From Pseudokordiimonas caeni (GTDB lineage: Bacteria; Pseudomonadota; Alphaproteobacteria; Sphingomonadales; Kordiimonadaceae): DNA of 64,000 bases. Positions 1-9,600 of the stretch are shown here, piece after piece (the stretch's first letter is position 1; each line of letters begins with the position of its first letter). A program made the position numbers and the translations under genes. Below the pieces are notes generated by a model. It searched no databases. It worked only from the letters and a program-made list of their open reading frames with translations, and had not been told where the DNA came from. The stretch lies in contig NZ_JAPPRR010000004.1 of NCBI RefSeq assembly GCF_026719705.1, positions 186,001 to 250,000 of the forward strand. The letters run 5' to 3'.

Positions 1-1
1 G

Positions 2-529
2 CTGCAACTCGTTACCGTCAACACCGTGCCCACCAAGCAGGACCCGGTGATTGCAGCCGTCAATCCGCTTGGCAAAATCCCCGCCCTGCAAACCGACGAT
101 GGCGCGGTCCTCTATGACAGCCGGGTTATCGTCGAATATCTGAACACTGTCGGCAAAGGCACGCTGCTCCCGACAGGCGGCAATGCACACTGGCGGGCGC
201 TGCGCCTGCAGGCGCTGTCCGACGGGCTTATGGATGCAGCCGTCGCAACCCGCTACGAAACCGCGCTGCGCCCTGCCCCGCTGCAGTGGCAGCAATGGGT
301 GGATGCGCAAACGGGCAAGATCATTGCGGCACTTGATGCCCTGCAGCGCGAAGCCCTTTACGAAAGCGGCATCACGATTGCGGAAATCGCGGCCTATTCG
401 GCGCTAGATTATCTCGATTTCCGGTTCGATCATCTCGACTGGCGCTCGGGCCGCACCGCGCTTGCCGACTTTTTCGAAGCCTTCAGCAAGCGAAAATCTG
501 TGCAATCCCTGCCAACGCGCGGGGCCTGA
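2..529 (+). CDS. Glutathione S-transferase family protein, 5' end cut off by the window
   Basis: The reading frame is open from base 2, so the true start lies outside the window; the first Met at base 26 is internal. The visible part begins inside the thioredoxin-like N-domain: 'NPLGKIPAL' carries the conserved cis-proline of GSTs, and 'LYDSRVIVEYL' matches the glutathione-contacting D/E-S segment. The remainder is the all-helical C-domain. About 30 N-terminal residues with the catalytic Tyr/Ser/Cys are missing, so the class and substrate cannot be told. It is likely cytosolic, with a role in conjugation or detoxification inferred from the family only. The TPR gene follows after 5 bases. Confidence 0.85.
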   Translation: MQLVTVNTVPTKQDPVIAAVNPLGKIPALQTDDGAVLYDSRVIVEYLNTVGKGTLLPTGGNAHWRALRLQALSDGLMDAAVATRYETALRPAPLQWQQWVDAQTGKIIAALDALQREALYESGITIAEIAAYSALDYLDFRFDHLDWRSGRTALADFFEAFSKRKSVQSLPTRGA

Positions 530-534
530 GCCCG

Positions 535-1188
535 ATGCGTGCCCGCAAGTTTTTCGCCCTTTGTCTTCTCGTCACCGCCCCGGCCCTGCCTGCGCAAGCC
601 CAGACGGCCGGCGACGAATGGGATGCCATGATGCAGGAAGCCAAGGGGCTTCTCCTGATGCGGCAGTATGATCTCGCCTCGCAGACCCTTCAGGAAGCCC
701 TGGAACTTGCACGGATGGAACGCGGCCGTGGCCATCCTTCTGTCGCCGTGACGCTATCGAATCTCGGCGACGTAGAGCTGGAGCGCGACAGCCCGGACAC
801 CGCCTATCATTATTACAAGCAGGCGCTGGCGATTTTCAAAGCCACGTCCGAAGGCCCGTTCGCCACGCTCGGGGTGACGCTCAATAACCTGGGTCTCATC
901 GCCGACCAGCGCGGCCAAAGCGAACTCGCCCGCCACTATTATGGCAAGGCCCTGCCGGTTTTCGAGGCAACCCTGCCGGCTGATGATGTCAATATCGGCC
1001 GCACAATCAACAATATGGGCCTTTCCTATATCCGCAGCGGCGAGTATGCGGAGGCCGAAACCAACCTGAAACGTGCCCTGCCGATCCTTGAGGCAGCCCT
1101 CGGCGCCGATAGCCCGGAAGTGCTGTCGTGCCATCACAATCTCGATACTCTTCGCAAAGCGCTGGCGGACAATCCGGTTTCACCTTGA
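535..1188 (+). CDS. Secreted tetratricopeptide repeat protein
   Basis: This 217-residue protein has a signal peptide (about residues 1-23, ending ALPAQAQ) and then at least four TPR units. Repeated patterns such as 'LSNLGDVELERDS', 'LNNLGLIADQRGQ' and 'INNMGLSYIRSGE' are typical of the TPR_12 (kinesin light chain-like) type. It probably acts in the periplasm as a protein-binding scaffold; no catalytic residues are seen. It starts 5 bases after the GST gene and may be co-transcribed with it. The partner is unknown. Confidence 0.8.
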   Translation: MRARKFFALCLLVTAPALPAQAQTAGDEWDAMMQEAKGLLLMRQYDLASQTLQEALELARMERGRGHPSVAVTLSNLGDVELERDSPDTAYHYYKQALAIFKATSEGPFATLGVTLNNLGLIADQRGQSELARHYYGKALPVFEATLPADDVNIGRTINNMGLSYIRSGEYAEAETNLKRALPILEAALGADSPEVLSCHHNLDTLRKALADNPVSP

Positions 1189-1217
1189 AGCGGGAATGCG
1201 CGCGTGCTATCGCCTGA

Positions 1218-1236
1218 CTTGAGAATGGTTCTCAAG
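1218..1236 (+). promoter_or_regulatory. Fur-box-like palindrome upstream of feoAB
   Basis: The 19-base sequence CTTGAGAATGGTTCTCAAG is a perfect inverted repeat (8 bases, 3-base centre, 8 bases). Its core fits the 7-1-7 Fur consensus TGAtAAT-N-ATTaTCA with few mismatches. It ends 13 bases before the first possible feoA start (1250) and 37 bases before the better-supported one (1274), a suitable place to repress feoAB when iron is plentiful. The palindrome is seen directly; Fur binding is inferred from the downstream genes. Confidence 0.75.
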
Positions 1237-1249
1237 ACAGGGCTTTTAC

Positions 1250-1516
1250 ATGCAGCAACAGACAGGTGAAACGATGCGACTGGGCACTTTGGCGCCCGGC
1301 CAAGGTGGCCGGATTGTCGCAATCGAAGAGGCCGACGCGCCGGACGGCGCCGACAATGCCGAACGCCTGCGCGAGCTTGGCTTCGCCGAAGAACTGGACG
1401 CGACCGTGCTGCATCAAAGCCCCTTCGGCCGCGACCCCATCGTGGTTGCCGTCGGATCCATGACCGTTGCCCTGCGCCGCGCCGAAGCCAATCTGATTCT
1501 GGTGAAAACTCAATGA
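1250..1516 (+). CDS. feoA: Ferrous iron transport protein A (FeoA)
   Basis: This is a small SH3-like cytosolic protein of 88 residues (80 if the second ATG is used), the usual FeoA size. The core 'LAPGQGGRIVAIE', 'RLRELGF' and the C-terminal 'VALRRAEANLILV' match FeoA. The ATG at 1274 has AGGTGA just before it and yields the family-typical N-terminus MRLGTLAPG, so it may be the real start; the ATG at 1250 lies only 13 bases after the Fur palindrome. FeoA supports the FeoB pore; its exact biochemical role is unsettled. Its stop overlaps the feoB start in an ATGA junction, indicating translational coupling. Confidence 0.88.
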   Translation: MQQQTGETMRLGTLAPGQGGRIVAIEEADAPDGADNAERLRELGFAEELDATVLHQSPFGRDPIVVAVGSMTVALRRAEANLILVKTQ

Positions 1517-3369
1517 ATGCCCCCGAAACCGTGAAGACGCTGCGGATCGCCCTTGTTGGCAACCCGAACTGCGGCAAATCCGCCCTTTTCAACACGCTGA
1601 CGGGGCTTCGGCAGAAGGTTGCCAACTATCCGGGGGCCACGGTCGAGCGCCACAGCGGCCGCATGACCGGCGCGCCATATGTCGAGCTGATCGACCTGCC
1701 CGGCACCTACAGCCTGACGCCGAAAAGCCCTGATGAGGCCGTCACCTGTGACGCGCTTTTCGGGCGCTCCGCCTTCGAGGCGCGGCCTGATGGCATTGTC
1801 TGCGTGCTGGATGCCACGAACCTTGGCCAGCACCTGCGGTTCGCGCTTGAACTGAAGGCGACAGGCCTGCCGATGGTGGTGGCATTGAACATGACCGACC
1901 TCGCGCGCCGTGAAGGCATCGAGATCGATGTCGAAGGCCTGTCGAAGCGCCTTGGCGTGCCGGTGATCGAAACTGTCGCCGTGCGCAAGACGGGCATTGC
2001 CGAAATCAAGGCGGCCATCGGCGTGCTTGGCACAGTGTCCGAGCAGGCGCCGACCGACCTGCCGCCCTTGCGCCAGTTGCAGCGCGACGCCCGTGCCATG
2101 GCGCGCGAGGTGACGCTTGCGGAAGGCAGCGGCCACAAGATCACCCGCCAGCTTGATGCCCTGTTCCTGCATCCGGTGGCAGGCCCGATCATCCTTTTTT
2201 CGCTGCTTTTCGTGATGTTCCAGGCCGTCTTTTCATGGGCGGAAACGCCGATGGACATGATCGACGGTGGTGTCGCCAGCCTGCAGGGTTGGCTTGCTGA
2301 CACCCTGCCCGATGGCTGGGTTCTCAGTCTCCTCAACGACGGGATTCTGGCAGGTGTTGGCAGTGTGGTCATCTTCCTGCCGCAGATTCTGATCCTGTTC
2401 ACCTTCATCCTCGCGCTTGAATCTTCGGGGTATCTCGTCCGTGCCGCCTATCTTATGGACCGGCTGATGTCGTCCGTGGGCCTGAATGGCCGGGCCTTCA
2501 TTCCGCTCCTGTCGAGCTTTGCCTGCGCCATCCCCGGCATCATGGCCGCCCGCACGATTGCAGATCCCAAGGACCGGCTGACCACGATCCTGATCGCGCC
2601 GCTGATGACCTGCTCGGCCCGCCTGCCGGTCTATACGCTCGTGATCGCGGCCTTCATCCCGAACGAAAGCGTCTGGGGCGGGATGGTCGGCCTGCAGGGC
2701 CTTGTGATGTTCGGCCTTTATCTTTCTGGCATCGTTTTCGCGCTTCTTGCCGCCTTCGTGTTCAAGCGCGTGCTGTCGGACGGTAAGCGCCAGCCTTTCC
2801 TGCTGGAGCTGCCGAAATATCAGGTGCCGCACCTGCGCTATATTTTCGTCGGCCTTCTGGAACGCGCCAAAGTGTTCCTGCGCCGCGCGGGCACGATCAT
2901 CCTGACCGCCATGATCATCCTGTGGGTGCTTGGTTCCTATCCGCTGCCGCCCGAAGGCGCGACCGAGCCCGATATTGCCTACAGCTACGTCGGCATCATC
3001 GGAAAAGGCCTTGCCACCGTGTTTGCGCCGCTCGGTTTCAACTGGGAAATCTCGGTCGCGCTCGTGCCCGGCCTTGCTGCCCGCGAAGTCGCCGTCGCCG
3101 CTCTTGGCACGGTTTACGCGCTGTCGGGTGACGAGGAAGTCGTGGCAGACAGCCTTGTCGGCCTTCTGGCCTCGGGCTGGACGCTGCCGACCGCGCTTGC
3201 CTTCCTCGCCTGGTATGTCTTCGCGCCGCAGTGCCTGTCGACCATCGCCGTCACCAAGCGGGAAACCGGCGGGTGGAAATGGCCGCTTGTGATGATCGGC
3301 TACCTCTTTGGCCTCGCCTATCTTGCCGCGTTCCTCACATACCGGATCGCGCTCGCCTTCAGCGCCTGA
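1513..3369 (+). CDS. feoB: Ferrous iron transporter FeoB
   Basis: FeoB is the inner-membrane Fe(II) permease with a G-protein domain. GTPase motifs are visible: G1 GNPNCGKS (16-23), the G2 region around Thr43, G3 DLPG (61-64) and G4 NMTD (126-129). The membrane part starts near residue 225 and contains Gate-type segments, e.g. 'SSFACAIPGIMAARTI' and 'GLAAREVAVAALGT'. At 618 residues it is shorter than the roughly 770 of E. coli FeoB. No feoC follows. It is coupled to feoA by a 4-base overlap and is likely controlled by the upstream Fur-like site. Confidence 0.95.
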   Translation: MNAPETVKTLRIALVGNPNCGKSALFNTLTGLRQKVANYPGATVERHSGRMTGAPYVELIDLPGTYSLTPKSPDEAVTCDALFGRSAFEARPDGIVCVLDATNLGQHLRFALELKATGLPMVVALNMTDLARREGIEIDVEGLSKRLGVPVIETVAVRKTGIAEIKAAIGVLGTVSEQAPTDLPPLRQLQRDARAMAREVTLAEGSGHKITRQLDALFLHPVAGPIILFSLLFVMFQAVFSWAETPMDMIDGGVASLQGWLADTLPDGWVLSLLNDGILAGVGSVVIFLPQILILFTFILALESSGYLVRAAYLMDRLMSSVGLNGRAFIPLLSSFACAIPGIMAARTIADPKDRLTTILIAPLMTCSARLPVYTLVIAAFIPNESVWGGMVGLQGLVMFGLYLSGIVFALLAAFVFKRVLSDGKRQPFLLELPKYQVPHLRYIFVGLLERAKVFLRRAGTIILTAMIILWVLGSYPLPPEGATEPDIAYSYVGIIGKGLATVFAPLGFNWEISVALVPGLAAREVAVAALGTVYALSGDEEVVADSLVGLLASGWTLPTALAFLAWYVFAPQCLSTIAVTKRETGGWKWPLVMIGYLFGLAYLAAFLTYRIALAFSA

Positions 3370-3477
3370 GGAAAAAGGGGTGGATTGCCCCTTGCCCTCG
3401 GGCCGCTCCGCTCGCTAGTCTCTGGCCCAACCGGGCCGGGATGTGAAGCGGCACGGATCCAGTCAAGGGGGACAGAC

Positions 3478-4680
3478 ATGAAGAAGACCGTACTTTTGGC
3501 CCTGCTCGCCGGCGTCAGCCTCGCCGCATGCGAAGACAAGGTGACCAAACCCGAAGGCCCGAGCGAGGATGCCGTCCGCATCGCGCAATCGGCCCTTATC
3601 GTCGATACCCATATCGACGTGCCCTATCGCCTGCAGGAAAAGTGGGATGACATATCGGCCGCAACCCAAGGCGGTGATTTCGATTATCCCCGTGCAAAGG
3701 AAGGCGGCCTTGATGCCCCCTTCATGTCGATCTACACCCCTTCGAAGCTCGATGGCACGCCGGACGCCACCGTGCTCGCGAACGACCTGATCTCGATGGT
3801 CGAAAAGATCGCCGCTGAACATCCGGACAAGTTCCGTGTGGCCAAATCGGCCGCCGATGTGGAAGCAGCGCAGAAAGACGGCGTCATCGCCCTGCCGCTT
3901 GGCATGGAGAACGGCTCGCCGATTGCTGATCTTGACCTTCTGGATCACTTCTACAATCGCGGTATCCGCTATGTGACGCTTGCCCACGCCAAGGCCAACG
4001 CGATTGCCGACAGCAGTTACGATCCCGAACGCCCGAACGGCGGCCTTTCCGAATATGGCGCCGAGGTCGTGAAAAAGATGAACGCGCTCGGCATCATGGT
4101 TGATATCAGCCATGTGTCCGACGAAGCTTTCTGGGATGTGATGGCGCTGACCGACGTGCCGCCGATCGCCTCGCACTCTTCCGCGCGTCACTTCACACCG
4201 GGGTTCGAGCGCAACATGGCCGACGACATGATCGTCGCACTCGCCAAGAAGGGCGGCGTGATCATGATCAATGCGGGCTCGTCCTTCCTCACGGAAGCGG
4301 CCAACAACTGGGGCAAGGAACGCGACGCCGCTTATGAAGCCCATCTCGCAGCATCGGGCGAGGAAAAATCCCACGCCGGCGAAGATGCGTTCGGGATTTC
4401 CTACCGGATGACCCATCCCTATCCCTATGCCACCCTTGATGACGTGCTCGACCATATCGACTATGTCGTGAAGATTGCCGGGATCGATGCGGTCGGCATC
4501 GGGTCGGACTTCGACGGTGTGGGTGACAGCCTGCCCATCGGCTTCAAGGACGTGTCCGACTATCCGGCTCTTGTCGATGGTCTTCTGTCGCGCGGTTACG
4601 ACGAGGTGGCCATCACCAAGATCCTTGGGGGCAACCTGATGCGCGTGTGGCGCGTGGTTGAGGCGGCAGCCCAGCCCTGA
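3478..4680 (+). CDS. M19 family (renal dipeptidase-like) membrane dipeptidase, lipoprotein
   Basis: The start at 3478 was chosen because it follows a strong ribosome-binding site (AAGGGGGAC) and begins a lipoprotein signal with lipobox LAAC (Cys18); an upstream extension would hide it. The protein has 400 residues. The zinc motif DTHID (43-47), the mid-protein 'HSSARHFTPG' and 'GIGSDFDGV' near 340 are hallmarks of M19 dipeptidases, binuclear zinc enzymes that hydrolyse dipeptides. Lipidation places it on the membrane facing the periplasm, probably for peptide scavenging. The neighbouring MFS gene may be functionally linked, but that is a guess. Confidence 0.9.
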   Translation: MKKTVLLALLAGVSLAACEDKVTKPEGPSEDAVRIAQSALIVDTHIDVPYRLQEKWDDISAATQGGDFDYPRAKEGGLDAPFMSIYTPSKLDGTPDATVLANDLISMVEKIAAEHPDKFRVAKSAADVEAAQKDGVIALPLGMENGSPIADLDLLDHFYNRGIRYVTLAHAKANAIADSSYDPERPNGGLSEYGAEVVKKMNALGIMVDISHVSDEAFWDVMALTDVPPIASHSSARHFTPGFERNMADDMIVALAKKGGVIMINAGSSFLTEAANNWGKERDAAYEAHLAASGEEKSHAGEDAFGISYRMTHPYPYATLDDVLDHIDYVVKIAGIDAVGIGSDFDGVGDSLPIGFKDVSDYPALVDGLLSRGYDEVAITKILGGNLMRVWRVVEAAAQP

Positions 4681-4755
4681 GCGTCCGGTTCTGCTTGACC
4701 CGGTCCTGACTTTCCTAAATGCTTCCCCTCAATTCGGACAGATTGGGGGGGAGCC

Positions 4756-6069
4756 ATGAAGCCGACGACCACACCACCGGCCGGGGAAACGGGCGAGGAT
4801 AACGGGGTGCGCACCTTCGCAGGTGTTTCATCCGGCATGCGCACCTATATCCTTCTGCTCCTGACCTTCATCTACGCGGTGAATTTCATCGACCGGCAGA
4901 TTCTGGTGGTGATGCAGGAAGCCATCAAAGCCGACCTCAGCCTCAGCGACACCGAACTTGGCCTCTTGACCGGCTTTTCCTTCGCACTTTTCTATGTCAC
5001 CGCCGGCATCCCCATCGCGCGGCTCGCCGACCGTGCCAACCGCCGCAACATCATCGCGACGGCCCTTGCCGTGTGGAGCGGCATGACGGCCCTTTCGGGC
5101 CTTGCCCAGAATTATCTGCAACTGCTGCTGGCCCGGATCGGTGTTGGCGTTGGCGAGGCCGGCTGCAGCCCACCGGCGCATTCGATGATCTCGAGCCTTT
5201 ACGAACCCAAGCGGCGGGCTTCAGCCCTCGCCTTCTATTCGGCGGGGCTCTATTTCGGGGTACTTCTCGGCTATCTCCTCGGCGGATTTCTCAGCGAAAC
5301 ATATGGCTGGCGGGCAACCTTCCTGATCCTTGGTCTGCCCGGCATCGCGATTGCCCTTCTCTTACGCTTCAGCGTCAAGGAACCCCTTCGCGGCGCCGGC
5401 AGCCATCAGCAGGCGAGCCTGAAGGAAACGCTCGCGGTTATCGCGCGGCTCAAATCCTTCCCTTATTTCGCCTTCGGCTGTGCCATGTCCGCCTTCGTTT
5501 CTTACGGCACCGGCAACTTTCTGCCCTCGCTGATGGTGCGCTACCATGGCTTCAGCCCGTCCGAAGTCGGCATGATCCTCTCGCTTTCAGGCGGGCTCAC
5601 CGGCATGATCGGCACCTATCTCGGCGGTGTACTGGCCGACAAATATGGTGCGCGCGACCCCCGCTGGTATCTCTGGATTCCCGGCCTTTCAGGCGTTCTT
5701 GCCATCCCCTTCGCCATGTTCGGTTATCAGACGGACAGCCCAGTGCTGATGGTCGCGGGCACCGGTATCGCCGCGATACTTTCGACCATGTATCTGGGGC
5801 CCGCCATCTCGGTTTCGCACCGGCTGGTATCGCCGCACATGCGCGCGCTGATGTCGGCGATCCTGTTCTTCATCCTCAACCTGATTGGGCTCGGCATGGG
5901 GCCGGTCGTTGTCGGCATGATCAGCGATACGCTTCGGGAAATCACCGGCGAGGAAAGCCTGCGCGCGGCGCTGACCATCGCCGTGTCGCTTGCCTTCATC
6001 AAGGCATGGCTCTTTTTCGAAGGGGGCCGCAAGCTGCCACAGGACCTGGCCCAGCACGCGGAAGACTGA
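4756..6069 (+). CDS. MFS transporter, spinster-like family
   Basis: This 437-residue carrier has 12 predicted membrane segments. The first helix contains 'YAVNFIDRQIL', a signature of spinster-like MFS proteins, and the loop 2-3 motif reads 'GIPIARLADRANRRN', the MFS A-motif. 'GVGEAGCSPPAHSMIS' in helix 5 is also typical. The substrate is unknown; alphaproteobacterial members are often placed beside peptidases or catabolic genes, as here beside an M19 dipeptidase. The ATG follows GGGGGGAGCC. It ends 8 bases from the converging SRPBCC gene. Confidence 0.88.
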   Translation: MKPTTTPPAGETGEDNGVRTFAGVSSGMRTYILLLLTFIYAVNFIDRQILVVMQEAIKADLSLSDTELGLLTGFSFALFYVTAGIPIARLADRANRRNIIATALAVWSGMTALSGLAQNYLQLLLARIGVGVGEAGCSPPAHSMISSLYEPKRRASALAFYSAGLYFGVLLGYLLGGFLSETYGWRATFLILGLPGIAIALLLRFSVKEPLRGAGSHQQASLKETLAVIARLKSFPYFAFGCAMSAFVSYGTGNFLPSLMVRYHGFSPSEVGMILSLSGGLTGMIGTYLGGVLADKYGARDPRWYLWIPGLSGVLAIPFAMFGYQTDSPVLMVAGTGIAAILSTMYLGPAISVSHRLVSPHMRALMSAILFFILNLIGLGMGPVVVGMISDTLREITGEESLRAALTIAVSLAFIKAWLFFEGGRKLPQDLAQHAED

Positions 6070-6077
6070 GGGAGAGG

Positions 6078-6590
6078 TCAGTCCTTCCCGTATTTCGCCG
6101 CCTGCCAGGAAAGCACCATCGGCCATGCCTTTTCGAAATAGGCGAGCGCCTCGTCCCACGCAGGCGAAAGGCCGAAGCCATCGTGGATGAGGGTGAGGCT
6201 GGTGCCGCCCTCGCCTTCTGGCTCAAAATATAGCGTCACATGGGTATAGTCGGCGCGCACCAATGGCATATGGGGCGGGTTGGTCCATTCGAACGACAGC
6301 ATCCGCTGCGGCTCTACCGCCAATAGCCGCGCCCCTTCGCTGCCCCGGCTGCCTTCGGGGGCGGAGAGCGCCATGTAAAGCTCGTAGGCGCCGTGCGGTT
6401 TCAGGTCGATAGTCGATCCTTCCGCGAAGAAGCTTTTCAGCCCTTCGGTCGTCGTCCAGTCCTGCCAAACCGTATCAACCGGCGCAGCCACTACTGCCTT
6501 GGCGACAATGCGACGATCTTCAAGTCCTTCGGCCTGCACACCCGCAAGCCCCGCCATTATCAGTGCCAGAAACACCGGAAGCCGTTTCAT
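6078..6590 (-). CDS. SRPBCC / AHSA1-like domain protein with signal peptide
   Basis: The 170-residue protein has an N-terminal signal sequence ('FLALIMAGLAGVQAEG') followed by a START/AHSA1-like fold: 'VVAAPVDTVWQDWTT' opens the domain, and 'GTSLTLIHDGFG' with 'FEKAWPMVLSWQ' closes it. Members bind small hydrophobic ligands, but nothing here identifies the ligand. Being exported is unusual for AHSA1 proteins, which are mostly cytosolic. It is transcribed alone, upstream of the converging MFS gene. Confidence 0.75.
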   Translation of the reverse strand: MKRLPVFLALIMAGLAGVQAEGLEDRRIVAKAVVAAPVDTVWQDWTTTEGLKSFFAEGSTIDLKPHGAYELYMALSAPEGSRGSEGARLLAVEPQRMLSFEWTNPPHMPLVRADYTHVTLYFEPEGEGGTSLTLIHDGFGLSPAWDEALAYFEKAWPMVLSWQAAKYGKD

Positions 6591-6631
6591 GCGTTCCTCC
6601 CCTCGTGCCCGATATCCGGTGAGATTAGCGC

Positions 6632-6669
6632 AAAAAGAAAAGGCCCGGAACGCCGAAGCATTCCGGGCC
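6632..6669 (-). terminator. Rho-independent terminator of the Oar-like receptor gene
   Basis: Read on the minus strand, a 9-base stem GGCCCGGAA / TTCCGGGCC with a 10-base loop is followed directly by TTTTCTTTTT. It lies 23 bases after the receptor stop codon, as expected for an intrinsic terminator. Confidence 0.92.
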
Positions 6670-6691
6670 AGCTTTCAGTCAGCCGGATGGC

Positions 6692-9600
6692 TTAGAACTT
6701 GTAGTTCACACCGAAGCGGATTTCCCACTGAGAAGGGGCAGTCTGGATTGCCTGCGGCTCACGGTCAGTGAAACCGCTGTAGTTATAGGTGTTTGTTGCA
6801 CGGTCGATCGATGCGTCCAGGACGTTGATGTGGCCGGTGTAGCCAGCATGTTTCTGAACGCCCCAATCCTTGTCGAGCAGGTTGGTCAGGTTCTCGATCA
6901 CCATATAGGCCGTGATCTTGTGACCTTCGAACGGCATCGGAATTTCCTGGGCCAGACGCAGGTCAACCTTGCCCCACCAATCAGATTCGAACGCGTTACG
7001 CGGGGCGATTTCGCCCGCATATTTCATCAGGCCCTGCGATTCGAGGTAGCTGAAGAATGCGTCCTGCTGGGCGTCGGAGGCCAGATCGCCAACGAAGTTG
7101 ACAAGCGGGTCATCCTTGCCGGTCGGCACATAGATCAGGTGACGGTCGTCGACCGTATCACCAAACGCGCTGTAGGTGGTGTCGAAGTAACCACCCATAC
7201 CGTTGTAGGTGAAGCTGTAGGGACGGCCCGACTGCAGGCTGCCAAACAGGCTGAGGGTCGTCTTGTTGTCGTCCCAGAACTCATGTTCCCAGTTGAAGCG
7301 ACCGACGAGACGATGCTTGATCGCCCAGTTGGTGGTTGCCTCTGCCGGGTTGTTGGCATCGGATACCGCCACACCCACGAAGTTTGAGAAGGCAACCGAG
7401 GAAGTCATGGGGTTGACGTCAGTAGCATCAGTGTAAGCATAGCCGACATACCAGCTGATACCCATATCCTCGACATCTTTCGACAGCGCGATAGAGAAGA
7501 CCTTCTGTTCACCGCCATCGGTGTTGGTAAGGATCAGGTCAGAACTGCCAAAACGGGCGCATCCGGGAGTCAGCGGGTTTTCAGCACAACCCGGAATCGA
7601 TTTGTCGGTCGCAGCGTAAAGCGGACGACCATCAGGTGCGGTGCCAAACGCGACAAGCGTGCCATCGATAATCTTCGCTGCATTGCGCATCTTCGAATAG
7701 AGAAGGTCGGCCGATAGGCGGTAGCCATCACCAAACATGCCCGCATCAAAGTCCCAGGTTGCGCCAAGGGCGACCTTCAACTGGGTCGGAATTTTGAAGT
7801 CCGGGTCGAAGGCATTCACACCAGTGTTTGCCGTACCAGAACTTACGTCGTCATAAAGCGACTTGGGAATATCCTTAATCGGCGTACCACCGTTGGCAGT
7901 CGGAACTTCGAAGAGGCGGACGTTACGTGCACTGAGCTGGATCTGGCTAAAGCCGTCGTTCTGGTAGTTGTTAACTAGCCAGACGTTCGGGTTACCACCC
8001 GAGAAGATACCGACGCCGCCATGGACGCGGAGGGCATCGGTCGCATCCCAGTTGAAGCCCAGACGCGGCATGAAGACGCCACGGCCATCGAAGTTGGTGG
8101 CGTTTGAGAAACCGTTACGAGCGATGAAGTTGGCGTTTTCAGCCGGAAGACCACTGTTTTCATACCAGTCGTAACGAACACCGGCGGTGATGGTCAGGTC
8201 TGCATCAGGGATCGAGAACTCGTCCTGCAGATATGCCGTGTTGATCGAGTACTCGACCGTGCCTGCAGCATCGAGCGGATTTTGCGAGGCAGCGTTGCCG
8301 TAATAGACGCGGTCAGCGATACCGGCTTCAAAATTTTCGATGCTGGTGAAGCGATATTCGCCAACCGTGTGCTGGACGAACATATTGAAGACTTCAAGGT
8401 CAGCACGCTCGACACCGAAGGTCAGTTCATGGTCGTTCAAGGCATAGTTGGCCGCAGCCTTGTAGTTCCATATCTTGTAGTAAAGGTCGTTCGACTGACG
8501 GCTATCGTCGGTACCGAGATAGACAAGCACGCCTTCCGGAGTCCGGATCTGAACTTCGCCGAACTCGTTATTGCCGCGCGAAATCTGGCGGTTGTCGAGT
8601 TCGTTGTAAGAGACGCGGATTTCGGTGGAAAGTCTGTCGGTCCAGTCCGAGAACAGATGACCCGAATAGGCCTCAAGCTTCGCACCGCGCTCGTAATAGT
8701 GATCCGAATATTCGAATTCATCGGCATCGCTATCCGATTCCGCCATATGGAAGCCGTTGTCATAGTTATAAACGAGGGCAAGGCGGTGGTTGTCGTTTAT
8801 GTTCCAGTCGATCTTGGCGAGGATTTTCTCGTCTTCGGTCGGCAGCGATGCAACGAACTCCCCAGGCGTGTAGCCGTATTTGTCTTGCGCAATTTGCGCA
8901 ATCCGGTCGTAGGTTTCTTGCGAAATCTGATCTTCGGTGCCGGGACGACGGCTGTAAAGATCAGCACCTTCTAGCTTTTCGTAGGAAGCAAAGAAGAAGA
9001 GCTTGTCCTTGATGATCGGGCCACCGAGGTGTGCACCATAGCGCTTGATTGTATAGTCACCGTTATCAAGCTCAGGCAGATCCGATACCTTGGTGCCGCG
9101 CAGGCTGTCGCTGGAGTAATCGAAGAAAGCACCGCCATGCAGTTCGTTGGTACCCGACTTGGTCACAGCGTTGATGTTACAGCCGGTGAAGGCGCCGTAC
9201 TCAACGTCGAACGGTGCCATCTCGACAGCAACTTGCTGGATCGAGTCGAACGAGAAGGGCACATATTCGGTCGGATAGCCGTTCGAATTGAGGCCGAACT
9301 GGTCGTTGAGGCCTACGCCGTCAACGGTCAGGCTGTTGAAGCGCGGGTTGGCACCAACGCACTGGATCGCATCGTTGTTCGACTCGTCGATGTAAACGCG
9401 CGGGTCCATACGAACCACGTCCTTGATGTCGCGGTTGATCGACGGTGCGGTCTCGAGGTCCGAAAGGTTGAAGGTTGCGCTCGGGCCCATGGCCACGCTC
9501 GCGGTGTTCAGTGCCGAAGCGCTGACGATGATCTCTTCCACACCACCAACAATCTCATCGAGCTGGAAGTTGGCTTCGTAGGTCTTGCCGAGGTTCAGCG

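Noticed and set aside
3376-3392. AAGGGG...CCCCTT stem after feoB as a terminator
   Set aside because: Only six pairs and no U-run; too weak to call.
5073-6233. A 386-codon open frame overlapping the MFS gene in another frame
   Set aside because: Arg/Pro/His-rich composition without any family motif, while the overlapping frame is a clear 12-helix transporter.
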